This document shows positions 36,282 through 46,962 of a stretch of 64,000 nt of DNA, piece by piece. This stretch comes from Bacteroidota bacterium (GTDB lineage Bacteria; Bacteroidota; Bacteroidia; CAILMK01; JACPUW01). Below the pieces are notes generated by a model, which was not told the origin of the DNA, searched no databases, and was given only the letters and a program-made list of their open reading frames with translations. Both the position numbers and the translations under genes were made by a program. Numbering within the stretch: position 1 is the first letter of the stretch; each line of letters begins with the position of its first letter. Where the stretch lies: positions 33,090 through 97,089 of the forward strand of contig JACPUW010000001.1 of assembly GCA_016192035.1 (NCBI GenBank), written 5' to 3'.

Positions 36282-39062
36282 ATGCAACTGATTCAACTAA
36301 CGGTAAACGGTGCGGTACACCATGTGGCGGTGGCTCCCCATGATACGCTGGCTAAGGTGTTGCGTGACAAAGTGATGCTCACCGGTACCAAAATGGGCTG
36401 CGAGCAGGGCAGCTGCGGTGCGTGTACGGTGATGCTGGAAGGTAGTGCCGTGCAGAGCTGCGTTACCCCGGTGCTCCGCGCGGCCGGCAAGCGCATTACC
36501 ACCATAGAAGGCATAGCACAGGGCAGCCAATTACACCCTTTGCAGCAGGCATTTATGGAGAAGGGAGCCGTACAGTGTGGGTACTGTACGCCTGGTATGA
36601 TCATGACCACCCTCGATTTTTTAAAGGAAAACCCGCATCCCACTGAAAATGAGATTAGGGAGGCCCTTTCGGGCAATTTGTGCCGCTGTACCGGGTACCA
36701 TAAAATTGTAGAAGCAGTTACTGCATATGTGGCAGGCACAGGTCATTCAAATGAGGGCGAGAGGCAGTACCACATGGTGGGGCAGCCCAGGCCTTACCTG
36801 GAAACCGCCAAAAAAGTGAGCGGAACCGCCGATTATGCCGACGACATCAAGGTAAAAAACGCATTGCACTGCAAGTTTTTGCGCAGTACCCATGCCCACG
36901 CCCGCATCAATTCCATTGATTTAGAAGCCGCCAAGAAGCTGCCTGGCGTACGTGCCGTGGTTGCCGGGGCCCATTTGCCCATTCGTTTTGGGGTGTTGCC
37001 CATATCACAAGACGAAACCGCCATGGCCATTCACAAAACCCGCTACGTGGGTGAAATTGTAGCTGCCGTGGCCGCCGATACCGAAGAAATTGCAGAGACC
37101 GCCTGTGCCCTTATCAAGGTGGACTACACGCCATTAAGGCCGTTTTTTGATGCGAGGGAAGGTTGCGGTGATGTGGGGCAAGACGAAAAGATACATGCCC
37201 ACACCAAGTACAACAACAACATCCACAAGAAAGCCGAATTGCGGTTTGGCGACCAAGAAACCGGCCTGGGCCAGGCAGCCCATGTAATAGAAGGCCAGTT
37301 CATTTTTGAAGGCATAAACCACGGTTTTACCGAGCCCCATGCTGCCACGGCCTGGTGGGATGAAAACGGCCTAAGCATCATCACCGCTACCCAGGTGCCG
37401 CACTATCTGCACCGCTACCTGGCCAAAGTGCTTGAAGTGCCCATGAGCCGGGTCAGGGTCATTAAACCGGTGGTGGGCGGTGGTTTTGGGGGCAAGTCTG
37501 ACCCCTTTCCTCATGAAATCATTGTATGCCATTTGGCCAGGTTAACCGGCAAACCCGTGAGAACCAGGTTTACGCGTGAAGAAGTATTCTTGACCAACCA
37601 CGGCAGGCACCCCAGCGACATGCGGCTGCGCCTGGGCGCACATGCCGATGGCAGTTTTGCGGCACTGGATGCTGACGTGCTCATAGATGGCGGTGCTTAC
37701 GGAAGTTTTGGTGTGGTTACTACCTACTACAATGGGGTGCTCCTACAGGCCCCTTACCGTTTGGACAATTTTGGCTTCAGGACCCGCAGGGTATATACCA
37801 ATAAGCCACAGAGCGGTGCCATGAGGGGCCACGGTGCGGTAAATACCCGTTTTGCCATAGAAACCATGATTGATGAATTGGCAGAAAGGCTTGATATGGA
37901 TCCGTGTGCACTGAGGTTGAGAAACTTTATCACCGGCCAGGCCCACACCGTGGGCCAGTTCAGGATTACTTCAAACGGTAGTGCCATGTGCCTGGAGCAG
38001 GTGATGCGCCAATCGGGTTGGGCGGAGAAATTTGGCAAACTGCCTTATGGACACGGTATTGGGGTGGCCTGTGGTTTCTTTATAAGTGGTAGCGCACTGC
38101 CCATACACTGGAATGAATATCCGCAGTCGGTGGTGCACCTCAAGTTGGACCTAGACGGAAGGGTGCTGGTAAGCTCTGGGGCCAGCGACATAGGACAGGG
38201 CAGTGATACCATGCTGGCCGTAATAGTAGGCGAAGTGCTGGGGCTTGACCTGGCCCATATCATGGTGTTGGCTGCCGATACGGCCTTAACCCCTATTGAT
38301 TTAGGGAGTTATTCGAGTAGGGTAACCTTTATGGCCGGCAATGCGGCCAAAACCGCAGCGGAAAACCTAAGGGAGAAGGTGCTGGAGGCAGTGGCTCAGG
38401 TAAACGGTACAGAGGCCAATGAGCTGTACCTACACCAGGGCCATGTGCGGTCAAATGATGGCAAGATTGGTCTTACCTGGGTGGAAGCCACTGAAATGGC
38501 CACACGTAAGGTGGGCGCGCTTACGGTGAGCGGACAGTACAATTCCCCAAAATTGGGCGGCGATTTCAAAGGTTCCGGTGCCGGTTTGAGCCCTTCATAT
38601 AGTTTTGGCGCAGCGGTGGTGGAGGTGAAGGTGAACCCAGAAACCGGCCATGTTAAGGTGCTGCAGCTATGGGGAGCCCATGATGTGGGCAAGGCCATAA
38701 ACCCCCTGGCGGTAGAGGGCCAACTGGAGGGCTCTTGGCACATGGGGCTGGGCCAGGCACTGAGCGAGCAGATGCGCTACCACAAGGGGTTGTTGGTGAA
38801 TGGCAACCTGTTGGACTACAAAATACCTACCTCGCTTGACACCCCCATGATGCACACCAACATAATAGAAACCATAGATCCCGAAGGGCCTTTTGGTGGC
38901 AAGGAATGCGGGGAAGGTGCCCTGCACCCGGTGCCGCCAGCGGTGGCCAATGCCATATATAACGCCGTGGGCGTGCGCATACGCACCCTGCCCATCACCG
39001 CCGAAGTGGTCTATAAGGCCATGAAGGAGAAGGAAAAACACGTACAAACAGAATTGGCCTAA
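36282..39062 (+). CDS. 4-hydroxybenzoyl-CoA reductase-like protein, fused [2Fe-2S] (HcrC-like) and molybdopterin (HcrA-like) subunits
   Basis: N-terminus CEQGSCGACTVML ... QCGYCTPGMIM ... NLCRCTGYHKIVEA, then xanthine-oxidase-family Mo subunit (GGGFGGKSDPFPHE; GGKECGEGALHP) in one 926-aa frame. Confidence 0.88.
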   Translation: MQLIQLTVNGAVHHVAVAPHDTLAKVLRDKVMLTGTKMGCEQGSCGACTVMLEGSAVQSCVTPVLRAAGKRITTIEGIAQGSQLHPLQQAFMEKGAVQCGYCTPGMIMTTLDFLKENPHPTENEIREALSGNLCRCTGYHKIVEAVTAYVAGTGHSNEGERQYHMVGQPRPYLETAKKVSGTADYADDIKVKNALHCKFLRSTHAHARINSIDLEAAKKLPGVRAVVAGAHLPIRFGVLPISQDETAMAIHKTRYVGEIVAAVAADTEEIAETACALIKVDYTPLRPFFDAREGCGDVGQDEKIHAHTKYNNNIHKKAELRFGDQETGLGQAAHVIEGQFIFEGINHGFTEPHAATAWWDENGLSIITATQVPHYLHRYLAKVLEVPMSRVRVIKPVVGGGFGGKSDPFPHEIIVCHLARLTGKPVRTRFTREEVFLTNHGRHPSDMRLRLGAHADGSFAALDADVLIDGGAYGSFGVVTTYYNGVLLQAPYRLDNFGFRTRRVYTNKPQSGAMRGHGAVNTRFAIETMIDELAERLDMDPCALRLRNFITGQAHTVGQFRITSNGSAMCLEQVMRQSGWAEKFGKLPYGHGIGVACGFFISGSALPIHWNEYPQSVVHLKLDLDGRVLVSSGASDIGQGSDTMLAVIVGEVLGLDLAHIMVLAADTALTPIDLGSYSSRVTFMAGNAAKTAAENLREKVLEAVAQVNGTEANELYLHQGHVRSNDGKIGLTWVEATEMATRKVGALTVSGQYNSPKLGGDFKGSGAGLSPSYSFGAAVVEVKVNPETGHVKVLQLWGAHDVGKAINPLAVEGQLEGSWHMGLGQALSEQMRYHKGLLVNGNLLDYKIPTSLDTPMMHTNIIETIDPEGPFGGKECGEGALHPVPPAVANAIYNAVGVRIRTLPITAEVVYKAMKEKEKHVQTELA

Positions 39063-39103
39063 GCTAGCATGAGCAGGCTCTTGGCATATAAAAACACAAG
39101 CAA

Positions 39104-40042
39104 ATGACTGAAACCCTACAAGCTACCTACTTAATGCCCGCCACCGTGCATGAGGCCCTGGACATGGCCGCGCAGCATCAGGGACATTGCGCCTTTATGG
39201 CAGGTGGCACCGATTTGATGGCCAACCGGTTTCAGGGCAACAATGCCGCGCCGGTGCTCATAGACCTTACCCAGGTGAGTGACATGAAGGGCATAGACCA
39301 GCGTGACGGTTACTTGCGGATAGGCGCACTGGAGACCCTGCACCAACTGGCCAAAAGCCCCGCCCTGAGCGAGTTTACCATGCTCCGGGAAGCGGCACAC
39401 TCGGTAGGGGCGCCCCTGCTGCGCAAAACCGCAACCTTGGGGGGGAACGTGCTGTGCGAAAACCGCTGTTTGTACTACAATCAAACGGAATGGTGGCGTG
39501 AATCCATAGGGTATTGCCTGAAATGTGACGGTGATATATGCATTGCCACTGGCGGCAGGAATGCCTGCTTTTCAGAATTGGTGAGCGACACGGCCCCGGC
39601 CATCATAGCCATGGAAGGTGAAATAGAATGGGTAAGCCCACTGGGCACCAGGGTACAGCCCTTGGAGGCCATATATACCGGTGATGGGGTGAAATCGAAA
39701 AATTTGCCAGACAATGCCATAGTAACCGCCATACGCTTACCGCTATACCGCAATTTTAGGCATAGTTTCCACAAGCTGCGCGAACGGGAGAGCCTGGAAT
39801 ACACCTCACTCACACTGGCTATGGCCGTGGATGGCCAAGGGAATGGAAAAGTGGCCATGTCGGGCGTGGACCCCAAGGCGGTGGTGGCGCGGTGGGCCGC
39901 CGGTGCACTGGATAAGGGAGCGCTCCTGAAACAATTGCTCAAAGGGGCCAGGGCCGTGGACAACGATATGTTTACCAGGGGGTATCGCCGGCAAATGGTA
40001 GAGGTTTACCTTAGTCAGGCCTTGGGCAAGGTGGTTTGGTAG
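39104..40042 (+). CDS. hcrB: 4-hydroxybenzoyl-CoA reductase FAD/[4Fe-4S] subunit
   Basis: FAD-binding subunit (AGGTDLMANRF; LRKTATLGGNVL) with cysteine insert CENRCLYYNQTEWWRESIGYCLKCDGDICIATGGRNACF, resembling the extra 4Fe-4S loop of HcrB. Confidence 0.88.
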   Translation: MTETLQATYLMPATVHEALDMAAQHQGHCAFMAGGTDLMANRFQGNNAAPVLIDLTQVSDMKGIDQRDGYLRIGALETLHQLAKSPALSEFTMLREAAHSVGAPLLRKTATLGGNVLCENRCLYYNQTEWWRESIGYCLKCDGDICIATGGRNACFSELVSDTAPAIIAMEGEIEWVSPLGTRVQPLEAIYTGDGVKSKNLPDNAIVTAIRLPLYRNFRHSFHKLRERESLEYTSLTLAMAVDGQGNGKVAMSGVDPKAVVARWAAGALDKGALLKQLLKGARAVDNDMFTRGYRRQMVEVYLSQALGKVVW

Positions 40043-40148
40043 GGTAGGGGGCCCTGCGCATTTGGTTGTGGGCCTTAGGCCAACCCATGGTGTGCCCACG
40101 GGCTTGTTTTCAGGTGGATTTTGTGGAACAATCCCTGGAATACCGTGT

Positions 40149-40156
40149 TACTTTTG
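40149..40156 (+). promoter_or_regulatory. Candidate Bacteroidota -7 box TACTTTTG upstream of sdhCAB
   Basis: Exact TAnnTTTG 25 nt upstream of sdhC ATG (40182); TTTTG at 40119-40123 is a possible -33 element with rather long spacing. Confidence 0.45.
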
Positions 40157-40181
40157 CCCCTTATTTTAACAATCCAAGCCA

Positions 40182-40856
40182 ATGAGTTGGTTGAAGAAAA
40201 CCTTTTCCAGTACCATAGGCCGCAAGTTTGCCATGGCACTGTCAGCCTTGTTTTTATTGGTGTTCCTGCTGCAACATTTTGCCATCAACATCACATCAGT
40301 TTTTAGTGCGGGTTTGTTCAATGAACTTTCCCATTTCATGGGTACCAATCCATTGGTGCAGTTTCTGTTGCAGCCTGTATTAATTGCCGGCATCCTGCTG
40401 CATTTCATATTGGGCGTATATCTGGAAATGACCAATAAGGCAGCCAGGCCCATAGCCTATGCCCAGTATAGGGGGTCTGCTTCGGCCACCTGGATGTCGC
40501 GCAACATGGCCTATTCGGGCATGGCCATCCTATTGTTTATGTCGCTGCATTTCTACGATTTCTGGGTTCCGGAAATAGTTTATAAATACGTGGAGGTGAA
40601 CCCTGAAGACCCATTCCGCTACTATGAAGAGTTGGTACACAAATTTCAGAACCCGGTGCGCATTGGCCTGTATGTGGCCGCTTTTGTATTCCTGTCGCTG
40701 CACCTGCTACATGGGTTTCAATCTGCATTCCAGAGCCTTGGCGCCCGCCACCCCAAGTATTATCCGCTCATTGAGAAATTGGGCAAGATCTACGCTATAG
40801 GTATTCCAGCGGGGTTTGTGTTCATCGCGTTGTACCACCATTTCTTCCACGCATAA
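40182..40856 (+). CDS. sdhC: Succinate dehydrogenase/fumarate reductase cytochrome b subunit
   Basis: Five TM segments, b558-type; followed by flavoprotein and FeS subunits. Confidence 0.93.
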   Translation: MSWLKKTFSSTIGRKFAMALSALFLLVFLLQHFAINITSVFSAGLFNELSHFMGTNPLVQFLLQPVLIAGILLHFILGVYLEMTNKAARPIAYAQYRGSASATWMSRNMAYSGMAILLFMSLHFYDFWVPEIVYKYVEVNPEDPFRYYEELVHKFQNPVRIGLYVAAFVFLSLHLLHGFQSAFQSLGARHPKYYPLIEKLGKIYAIGIPAGFVFIALYHHFFHA

Positions 40857-40868
40857 TAACATAAAACC

Positions 40869-42869
40869 ATGACCAATCTACAAGCCCACATACCCACCGG
40901 CCCATTGGCCGAGAAATGGACTTCACATAAAAACAAGATCAACCTGGTGAACCCGGCCAACAAGCGCCAGATTGACGTGATAGTGGTAGGAACCGGACTG
41001 GCGGGCGGCTCTGCTGCGGCCACGCTGGCTGAATTGGGGTATAACGTAAAGGCGTTCTGCTACCAAGATTCCCCGCGCCGGGCGCACTCCATAGCCGCTC
41101 AGGGGGGTATAAATGCCGCCAAGAACTACCAGGGAGATGGGGACTCTACCTATAGGCTGTTTTATGACACGGTAAAGGGCGGCGACTATCGGTCACGCGA
41201 GGCCAACGTGTATCGGCTGGCAGAGGTATCGGCCAATATCATAGACCAATGTGTGGCGCAGGGCGTTCCCTTTGCCAGGGACTACGGGGGTTTGTTGGAC
41301 AACCGATCTTTTGGCGGGGTGCTGGTATCCAGGACTTTCTATGCCAAAGGGCAAACTGGGCAACAGCTCTTGTTGGGGTGCTACTCAGCCATGAACCGCC
41401 AAATAGCCAGGGGAAAAATAAAGATGTACAACCGGCATGAAATGATGGAGCTGGTGGTAGTGGACGGAAAGGCAAGGGGCATTATTGCCCGCAATTTGGT
41501 TACCGGGGCCATAGAGCGGCACTCGGCCCATGCGGTGGTGATAGCCTCGGGCGGCTATGGCAACGTGTTTTACCTCTCAACCAATGCTATGGGCAGCAAT
41601 GTGTCGGCTGCCTGGAAGGTACACAAAAAAGGAGCCTATTTTGCCAATCCCTGTTTTACACAAATACACCCCACTTGTATCCCGGTATCAGGCGACCACC
41701 AAAGCAAATTGACCCTTATGTCAGAATCCTTGCGCAACGATGGCCGAATTTGGGTGCCGAAAAAGATGGAAGACGTAAAGGCCATACGCGAAGGACGACT
41801 GAAACCTACCCAAATAGCTGAGCAAGACAGGGATTATTACTTGGAGCGCCGTTACCCGGCATTTGGAAACCTTGTGCCGCGCGATGTGGCCTCAAGGGCC
41901 GCCAAGGAGCGGTGTGATGCAGGGTACGGGGTAAACGCCACCGGTGAAGCCGTTTATCTCGATTTCTCATCGGCCATACTGCGCTACGGAAAGGAGCAGG
42001 CACACCTGAAAGGGATGGATGAAAATGATGCTGCCACCGTGAAACGGCTAGGAACCGCATTGGTAGAAGCCAAGTATGGCAACCTCTTTCAGATGTACGA
42101 AAAAATAGTGGACCAGAATCCTTATGAAACGCCCATGATGATATATCCCGCCGTGCACTACACCATGGGTGGTATTTGGGTGGACTACAACTTGATGACC
42201 ACCATACCAGGCCTATATGCCATTGGTGAAGCAAACTTCTCCGATCATGGTGCTAACCGCCTGGGGGCATCGGCGCTGATGCAGGGACTGGCCGATGGAT
42301 ATTTCGTATTGCCCTATACCATAGGTGATTATTTGTCAAAGGACATTCGTACGGGAAGAATAGATACCAATACCCCTGAGTTTGATGAAGCCGAGCGGCA
42401 GGTTAGGCAGCAGGTGGAACAACTGCTCCACAACAAGGGCAGCCGGAGCGTGGACTTCTTCCACAAAAAGCTGGGCCGGGTGATGTGGGACAAGGTGGGC
42501 ATGGCGCGGAATGCCGATGGGCTAAGGCAAGCCATAGAGGAAATCAGGCAGATACGCGCCGATTTTTACAAAGAGGTGCGGGTGCCGGGTACGGCCAACG
42601 AGTACAATGAGGAATTGGCAAAGGCCGGTAGGGTAGCCGACTTCTTGGAACTGGGCGAGCTCATGGCCAGGGATGCCCTGGAGCGTGAAGAGTCATGCGG
42701 TGGGCACTTTAGGGAAGAGTTCCAAACCGAAGATGGAGAGGCCATGCGGAGGCCTGAATTCCAGTACGTGGGTGCCTGGGAATATACGGGCGACCCCAGC
42801 CAGGCCAACCTGCACCGGGAAGTGTTGGAATATGAGAACATAGAGGTAAAAGAGCGCAGCTACAAATAA
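40869..42869 (+). CDS. sdhA: Succinate dehydrogenase/fumarate reductase flavoprotein subunit
   Basis: [55 protein letters not shown]. Confidence 0.97.
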   Translation: MTNLQAHIPTGPLAEKWTSHKNKINLVNPANKRQIDVIVVGTGLAGGSAAATLAELGYNVKAFCYQDSPRRAHSIAAQGGINAAKNYQGDGDSTYRLFYDTVKGGDYRSREANVYRLAEVSANIIDQCVAQGVPFARDYGGLLDNRSFGGVLVSRTFYAKGQTGQQLLLGCYSAMNRQIARGKIKMYNRHEMMELVVVDGKARGIIARNLVTGAIERHSAHAVVIASGGYGNVFYLSTNAMGSNVSAAWKVHKKGAYFANPCFTQIHPTCIPVSGDHQSKLTLMSESLRNDGRIWVPKKMEDVKAIREGRLKPTQIAEQDRDYYLERRYPAFGNLVPRDVASRAAKERCDAGYGVNATGEAVYLDFSSAILRYGKEQAHLKGMDENDAATVKRLGTALVEAKYGNLFQMYEKIVDQNPYETPMMIYPAVHYTMGGIWVDYNLMTTIPGLYAIGEANFSDHGANRLGASALMQGLADGYFVLPYTIGDYLSKDIRTGRIDTNTPEFDEAERQVRQQVEQLLHNKGSRSVDFFHKKLGRVMWDKVGMARNADGLRQAIEEIRQIRADFYKEVRVPGTANEYNEELAKAGRVADFLELGELMARDALEREESCGGHFREEFQTEDGEAMRRPEFQYVGAWEYTGDPSQANLHREVLEYENIEVKERSYK

Positions 42870-42884
42870 CATAAAGCCGAAAAC

Positions 42885-43637
42885 ATGAAACTGAAACTCA
42901 AGATTTGGCGCCAAAAAAATGCACAGGACAAGGGAAAGATGGTGGACTATGACATAGAAGGTGTCTCTGGCGATATGTCCTTCCTAGAAATGCTGGATGT
43001 GCTTAACAACCAATTGATAGGGAAGGACGAAGACCCTGTGGCATTTGACCACGACTGCCGGGAAGGTATATGCGGCTCTTGCTCATTGTTTATCAATGGA
43101 GAGGCCCATGGCCCTGATCGCCTTATCACCACCTGCCAACTCCACATGCGTAAGTTTAAGGATGGCGATACGGTGTATATCGAGCCGTTTAGGGCGGGTG
43201 CTTTCCCGGTAATCAAAGACCTGGTGGTGGACCGCAGTGCCCTGGACCGCATACAGCAAGCGGGTGGGTATGTGTCGGTAAACACCAGCGGCAACACCCA
43301 GGATGCCAACGCGATACCCGTACCAAAATCTGATGCCGACAAGGCATTTGACGCGGCCACCTGTATAGGCTGCGGGGCCTGTGTGGCCTCTTGCAAGAAT
43401 GCCTCGGCCATGCTCTTCGTAGCGGCCAAGGTGTCGCAGTTTGCCCTACTGCCCCAGGGCAAGATAGAAGCCAAGCGGCGCGTGCTGAATATGGTAGAAC
43501 AAATGGACAAGGAGGGATTTGGCAGCTGCACCAATACCGGGGCTTGTGAGGCGGAGTGCCCAAAGGGCATATCGTTGGAAAACATAGCCCGCATGAACCG
43601 TGAGTACCTAAGTGCCAGTTTTACGGCCAACGAATAA
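42885..43637 (+). CDS. sdhB: Succinate dehydrogenase/fumarate reductase iron-sulfur subunit
   Basis: [48 protein letters not shown]. Confidence 0.96.
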   Translation: MKLKLKIWRQKNAQDKGKMVDYDIEGVSGDMSFLEMLDVLNNQLIGKDEDPVAFDHDCREGICGSCSLFINGEAHGPDRLITTCQLHMRKFKDGDTVYIEPFRAGAFPVIKDLVVDRSALDRIQQAGGYVSVNTSGNTQDANAIPVPKSDADKAFDAATCIGCGACVASCKNASAMLFVAAKVSQFALLPQGKIEAKRRVLNMVEQMDKEGFGSCTNTGACEAECPKGISLENIARMNREYLSASFTANE

Positions 43638-43647
43638 GGGCTAGAAG

Positions 43648-44256
43648 ATGCCTACAAACGCAGGGCCCCAAGGCTTGGGTGCGGATTATTGGAGCCAACG
43701 ATACCAAAACGGGCAAACGGGCTGGGACCTGGGCAGGGTTTCAGAACCCCTTCGGCTGTACATAGATCAGCTGGTAAACAAGGATTTAAAGGTTTTGATC
43801 CCTGGCTGTGGCAATGCCTATGAGGCTGAGTATATGCTGGAACAAGGATTCACCAATATCACCCTCATAGATATTTCTGATGTGTTGGTAAAGCAACTGG
43901 GTGACCGTTTGTTGCCCAGGTTTGCCGGTAAAATTGCATTGGAACACGGTGACTTCTTTGCCCACAGGGGCCACTACGACCTCATCATAGAACAAACCTT
44001 TTTTTGCGCCCTACTGCCGGGTTTTAGGCGGGATTATGCCGTGAAAATGGCGCAGTTGCTGGCACCTGGGGGCAAATTGGTAGGCCTATTGTTTGACCGG
44101 CATTTTGAGCAGTCAGGCCCTCCCTTTGGCGGCGACCGCCATGAGTACCTGGAGTACTTTGGCGACTTGTTTGAACTGCGCTACTTCTCGGAGTGCTACA
44201 ACTCCATACCGCCCAGGGCTGGCACAGAGTTGTTTATTAGTTTGGTGAGAAAATGA
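43648..44256 (+). CDS. TPMT-family SAM-dependent methyltransferase
   Basis: DYWSQRYQNGQTGWDLGRVSEPL, LKVLIPGCGNAYEAEYMLEQGF, EQTFFCALLPGFRRDY. Confidence 0.9.
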   Translation: MPTNAGPQGLGADYWSQRYQNGQTGWDLGRVSEPLRLYIDQLVNKDLKVLIPGCGNAYEAEYMLEQGFTNITLIDISDVLVKQLGDRLLPRFAGKIALEHGDFFAHRGHYDLIIEQTFFCALLPGFRRDYAVKMAQLLAPGGKLVGLLFDRHFEQSGPPFGGDRHEYLEYFGDLFELRYFSECYNSIPPRAGTELFISLVRK

Positions 44257-44392
44257 GCCCTATCCGGGTGCCTGTTTGGCTTATTGCTAAGTACGGCGTA
44301 TCAAGATTATTTCGGCGCACCGTGGAGGTACTTGGCGGCGGTTTCCGAAATTTGGGCCTTGCCAAGGTTTGTTTATATCAAAAGAACCCATT

Positions 44393-44884
44393 ATGATCCA
44401 GCGGATTCAGTCTTTGTATTTGTTCTTGGCCGGTTTGTCGGCCCTCATGGTGCTGGCATTGCCTATCTACCGTATAGATTTGACAGGCAGTGAATTGGTG
44501 GTTGGGGCTTTGCGCAGCGACCTGGTGAGTGGGGGTGCCGTGGTGGACAGGGTAGGGAACGCGTATGTGGCCGTACTGTCCATTCTGGGCGGTGCCTTGG
44601 CCATAGGCGCCATTTTTCTTTACCAGCGGCGGCACTTGCAGGTGCGCATAGCCAGACTGGCTGGCCTGTGCATAGCCGCGCTCACCACGGCCATGCTTTT
44701 TTTGGCGGTAGATTCAGCAAAGCATATGGAGAGCGTGCGTGCACTGGTGGGCGCTGAAGAGCCACAGGGACAGTATGGGCTGGGGGCGTGGTTGCCCCTG
44801 GTAGGCATAGCCCTGTGTTTTATGGCAGCGCGGGCCATAGTGCGCGATGAAGCCAAGGTGCGCTCTGCCAGCAGGTTGAGATAG
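44393..44884 (+). CDS. DUF4293-like membrane protein
   Basis: MIQRIQSLYLFLAGLSALMVLALPIYRIDLTG start at 44393, four TM segments. Confidence 0.75.
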   Translation: MIQRIQSLYLFLAGLSALMVLALPIYRIDLTGSELVVGALRSDLVSGGAVVDRVGNAYVAVLSILGGALAIGAIFLYQRRHLQVRIARLAGLCIAALTTAMLFLAVDSAKHMESVRALVGAEEPQGQYGLGAWLPLVGIALCFMAARAIVRDEAKVRSASRLR

Positions 44885-44885
44885 C
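44502..44885 (+). repeat. Direct repeat copy 1 (3' portion of DUF4293-like gene)
   Basis: Highly similar by eye to about 46487-46870 over roughly 380 nt. Confidence 0.85.
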
Positions 44886-45262
44886 CTGGGGCCGCCGGTA
44901 GGCTAAAAGGCACTGTCCATAGCACCGCCTAGCTAGCTACATAAGTTTAGCAGCTTTTTACAATGGGGCCAACCACCGCCTATTTGACCAATGCAAAGGG
45001 GCACTATATGTAAGGCATGGCAAGCGTAGGTGTGGCCAATGGAAATTTGCCCTATGGTATAAACAGGTTGCCTGTATGGCATTTACCGGGCCTACAGGTC
45101 AGGTAAGGTGGTTGTGCTTATATTCGCCTGTGTAATGAGTAATGCCGCACATAATGAGCTAATTAGCTTATAGTCAAACGTTGCCGGTAATGGTAAAAAG
45201 ACAACGACAGTGATCAATATGAACGACATTATTAACGAACTTAACGAAGCATAGGCAGCATA

Positions 45263-46282
45263 ATGGAAAACGCAGAAGACAAAGACTACATACAAACGCT
45301 TATTTCTCTAAAAGAAAGAATCTTACTAGCACAATACAATAGTTACAGTGCCGTAAATTCTGAGATGATATTGGCTTATCTGGATTTTGGTAAAACCATT
45401 TCAGAAAAAACAAAAACAGGCTGGGGAACATCGGTAATCAAGCAGTTATCGATTGACCTACAAGCAGAATTTATAGGCGTGAATGGCTTTTCGGAAAGAA
45501 GCCTTCGGCTTATGCGTTTTGTTTATGAAGAAATTGCAGAAAATTCAATTTGGCAACAAGCTGTTGCCAAATTGCACTGGGGACATACAGTAATGATTTT
45601 TAGCAAGATAAAAAACAAAGCCGCACGTGAATTTTATTTATAAAGGGCAAAATCCGAAGCCTGGAGCCGAAGCATTTTAGAAGAAAAGATTAGAATTGAT
45701 GCTTATGCCAACCATCAAAACTTTCAGCATAATTTTGATAAGGCACTTGCCACACAGGAAGTAGTAAACTATACATTGCAGTTTAAAGATGAGTACGACC
45801 TGTCGTTTTTGAACCTGGCCGACCACCATAACGAAAAACAACTCGAAAACGCCCTTGTAGCCAATATTACCAAAATGCTTGGGCAGTTTGGGGCTGATTT
45901 CGCTTTTATGGGGCAACAATTCCGCTTGGAATTGGACGACAAAGAATATTTCATCGACATTCTTTTTTACCACCGCAAACTTAAATCAATGATAGCCATA
46001 GAGCTGAAAATAAATGACTTCAAACCAGAATACAGCCAACAACTTAATTGGTATTTGCACCTACTTGACAAAACCGTAAAATACCCTGAAGACAAGCCCA
46101 GCATAGGCATACTGCTTTGCAAAACCAAAAGCCATCTTACAGTTGAGTATGCACTAGAGTTAGTTAACAAACCAATGGGGGTGGCCACTTACAGCTATGC
46201 ACAACTGCCCAAAGAAATTGCCCTTAGTTTGCCCAACGAAGAACAATTGTCCAATATTTTTATCACCGATTCAGACAAATGA
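45263..46282 (+). pseudogene. DUF1016/YhcG-type PD-(D/E)XK nuclease gene with in-frame stop
   Basis: ORFs 45263-45643 and 45776-46282 share one frame; TAA at 45641-45643 interrupts ...KNKAAREFYL*RAKSEAWSRSILEEKIRIDAYANHQNF...; C-terminal nuclease motif YFIDILFYHRKLKSMIAIELK. Confidence 0.8.
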
Positions 46283-46486
46283 ACTGCATAGGGGGCCAAG
46301 ATAGGATAGAAGTAGGGTTGGGAGCGGTTTGCTTTTACTCAAAAGGCAAGAAACTACCTGTTTTGTCAAATGTTTTATCACAATAGTAATAAGGTTCCTT
46401 ACGTGAATATCCATATTTTAACCAAAAAACCCCTTTAACCCCAGCGTCTTAGGCGGCGAGGTGGGCGTGATTTTCGCGTTGTATAG

Positions 46487-46870
46487 GTAGTTGGGGCCTT
46501 GCGCAGCGACCTGGTGAGCGGGGGTGCCGTGGTGGACCGGGTAGGGAATGCGTATGTGGCCGTACTGTCCATTCTGGGCGGCGGCTTGGCCATAGGTGCC
46601 ATTTTTCTTTACCGGCGGCGGCACATGCAGGTGCGCATAGCCAGGCTGGCAGGCCTGTGCATAGCCGCGCTCACCACGGCCATGCTTTTTTTGGCGGTAG
46701 ATTCAGCAAAGCATATGGAGAGTGTGCGTGCACTGATGGGCGCTGAAGAGCCACAGGGGCAGTATGGGCTGGGGGCGTGGTTGCCCCTGGCCGACATAGC
46801 ACGGGGTTTTTGGCAGCGCGGGCCATAGTGCGCGAGAAGCCAAGGTGCGCTCTGCCAGCAGGCAGAGATA
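46487..46870 (+). pseudogene. Degenerate partial duplicate of the DUF4293-like gene (repeat copy 2)
   Basis: Lacks the 5' part of copy 1; frame degenerates near the end (GARG FWQRGP* versus GIALCFMAARAIVRDE). Confidence 0.8.
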
Positions 46871-46962
46871 GCCGATTGGCCCACCGTAGGCCAAAGTGAA
46901 AACGACAAGCGCAAGCCCCCCCAATATCTTTCCCCATCTTCCAAGCATTTAGCCCCGGCGCC

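Noticed and set aside
40062-40110. Possible terminator after hcrB (GTGGGC...GCCCAC then GGGCTTGTTTT)
   Set aside because: Weak stem and poor T-tract; not strong enough to annotate.
42947-43630. 227-aa minus ORF
   Set aside because: Antisense shadow of sdhB.
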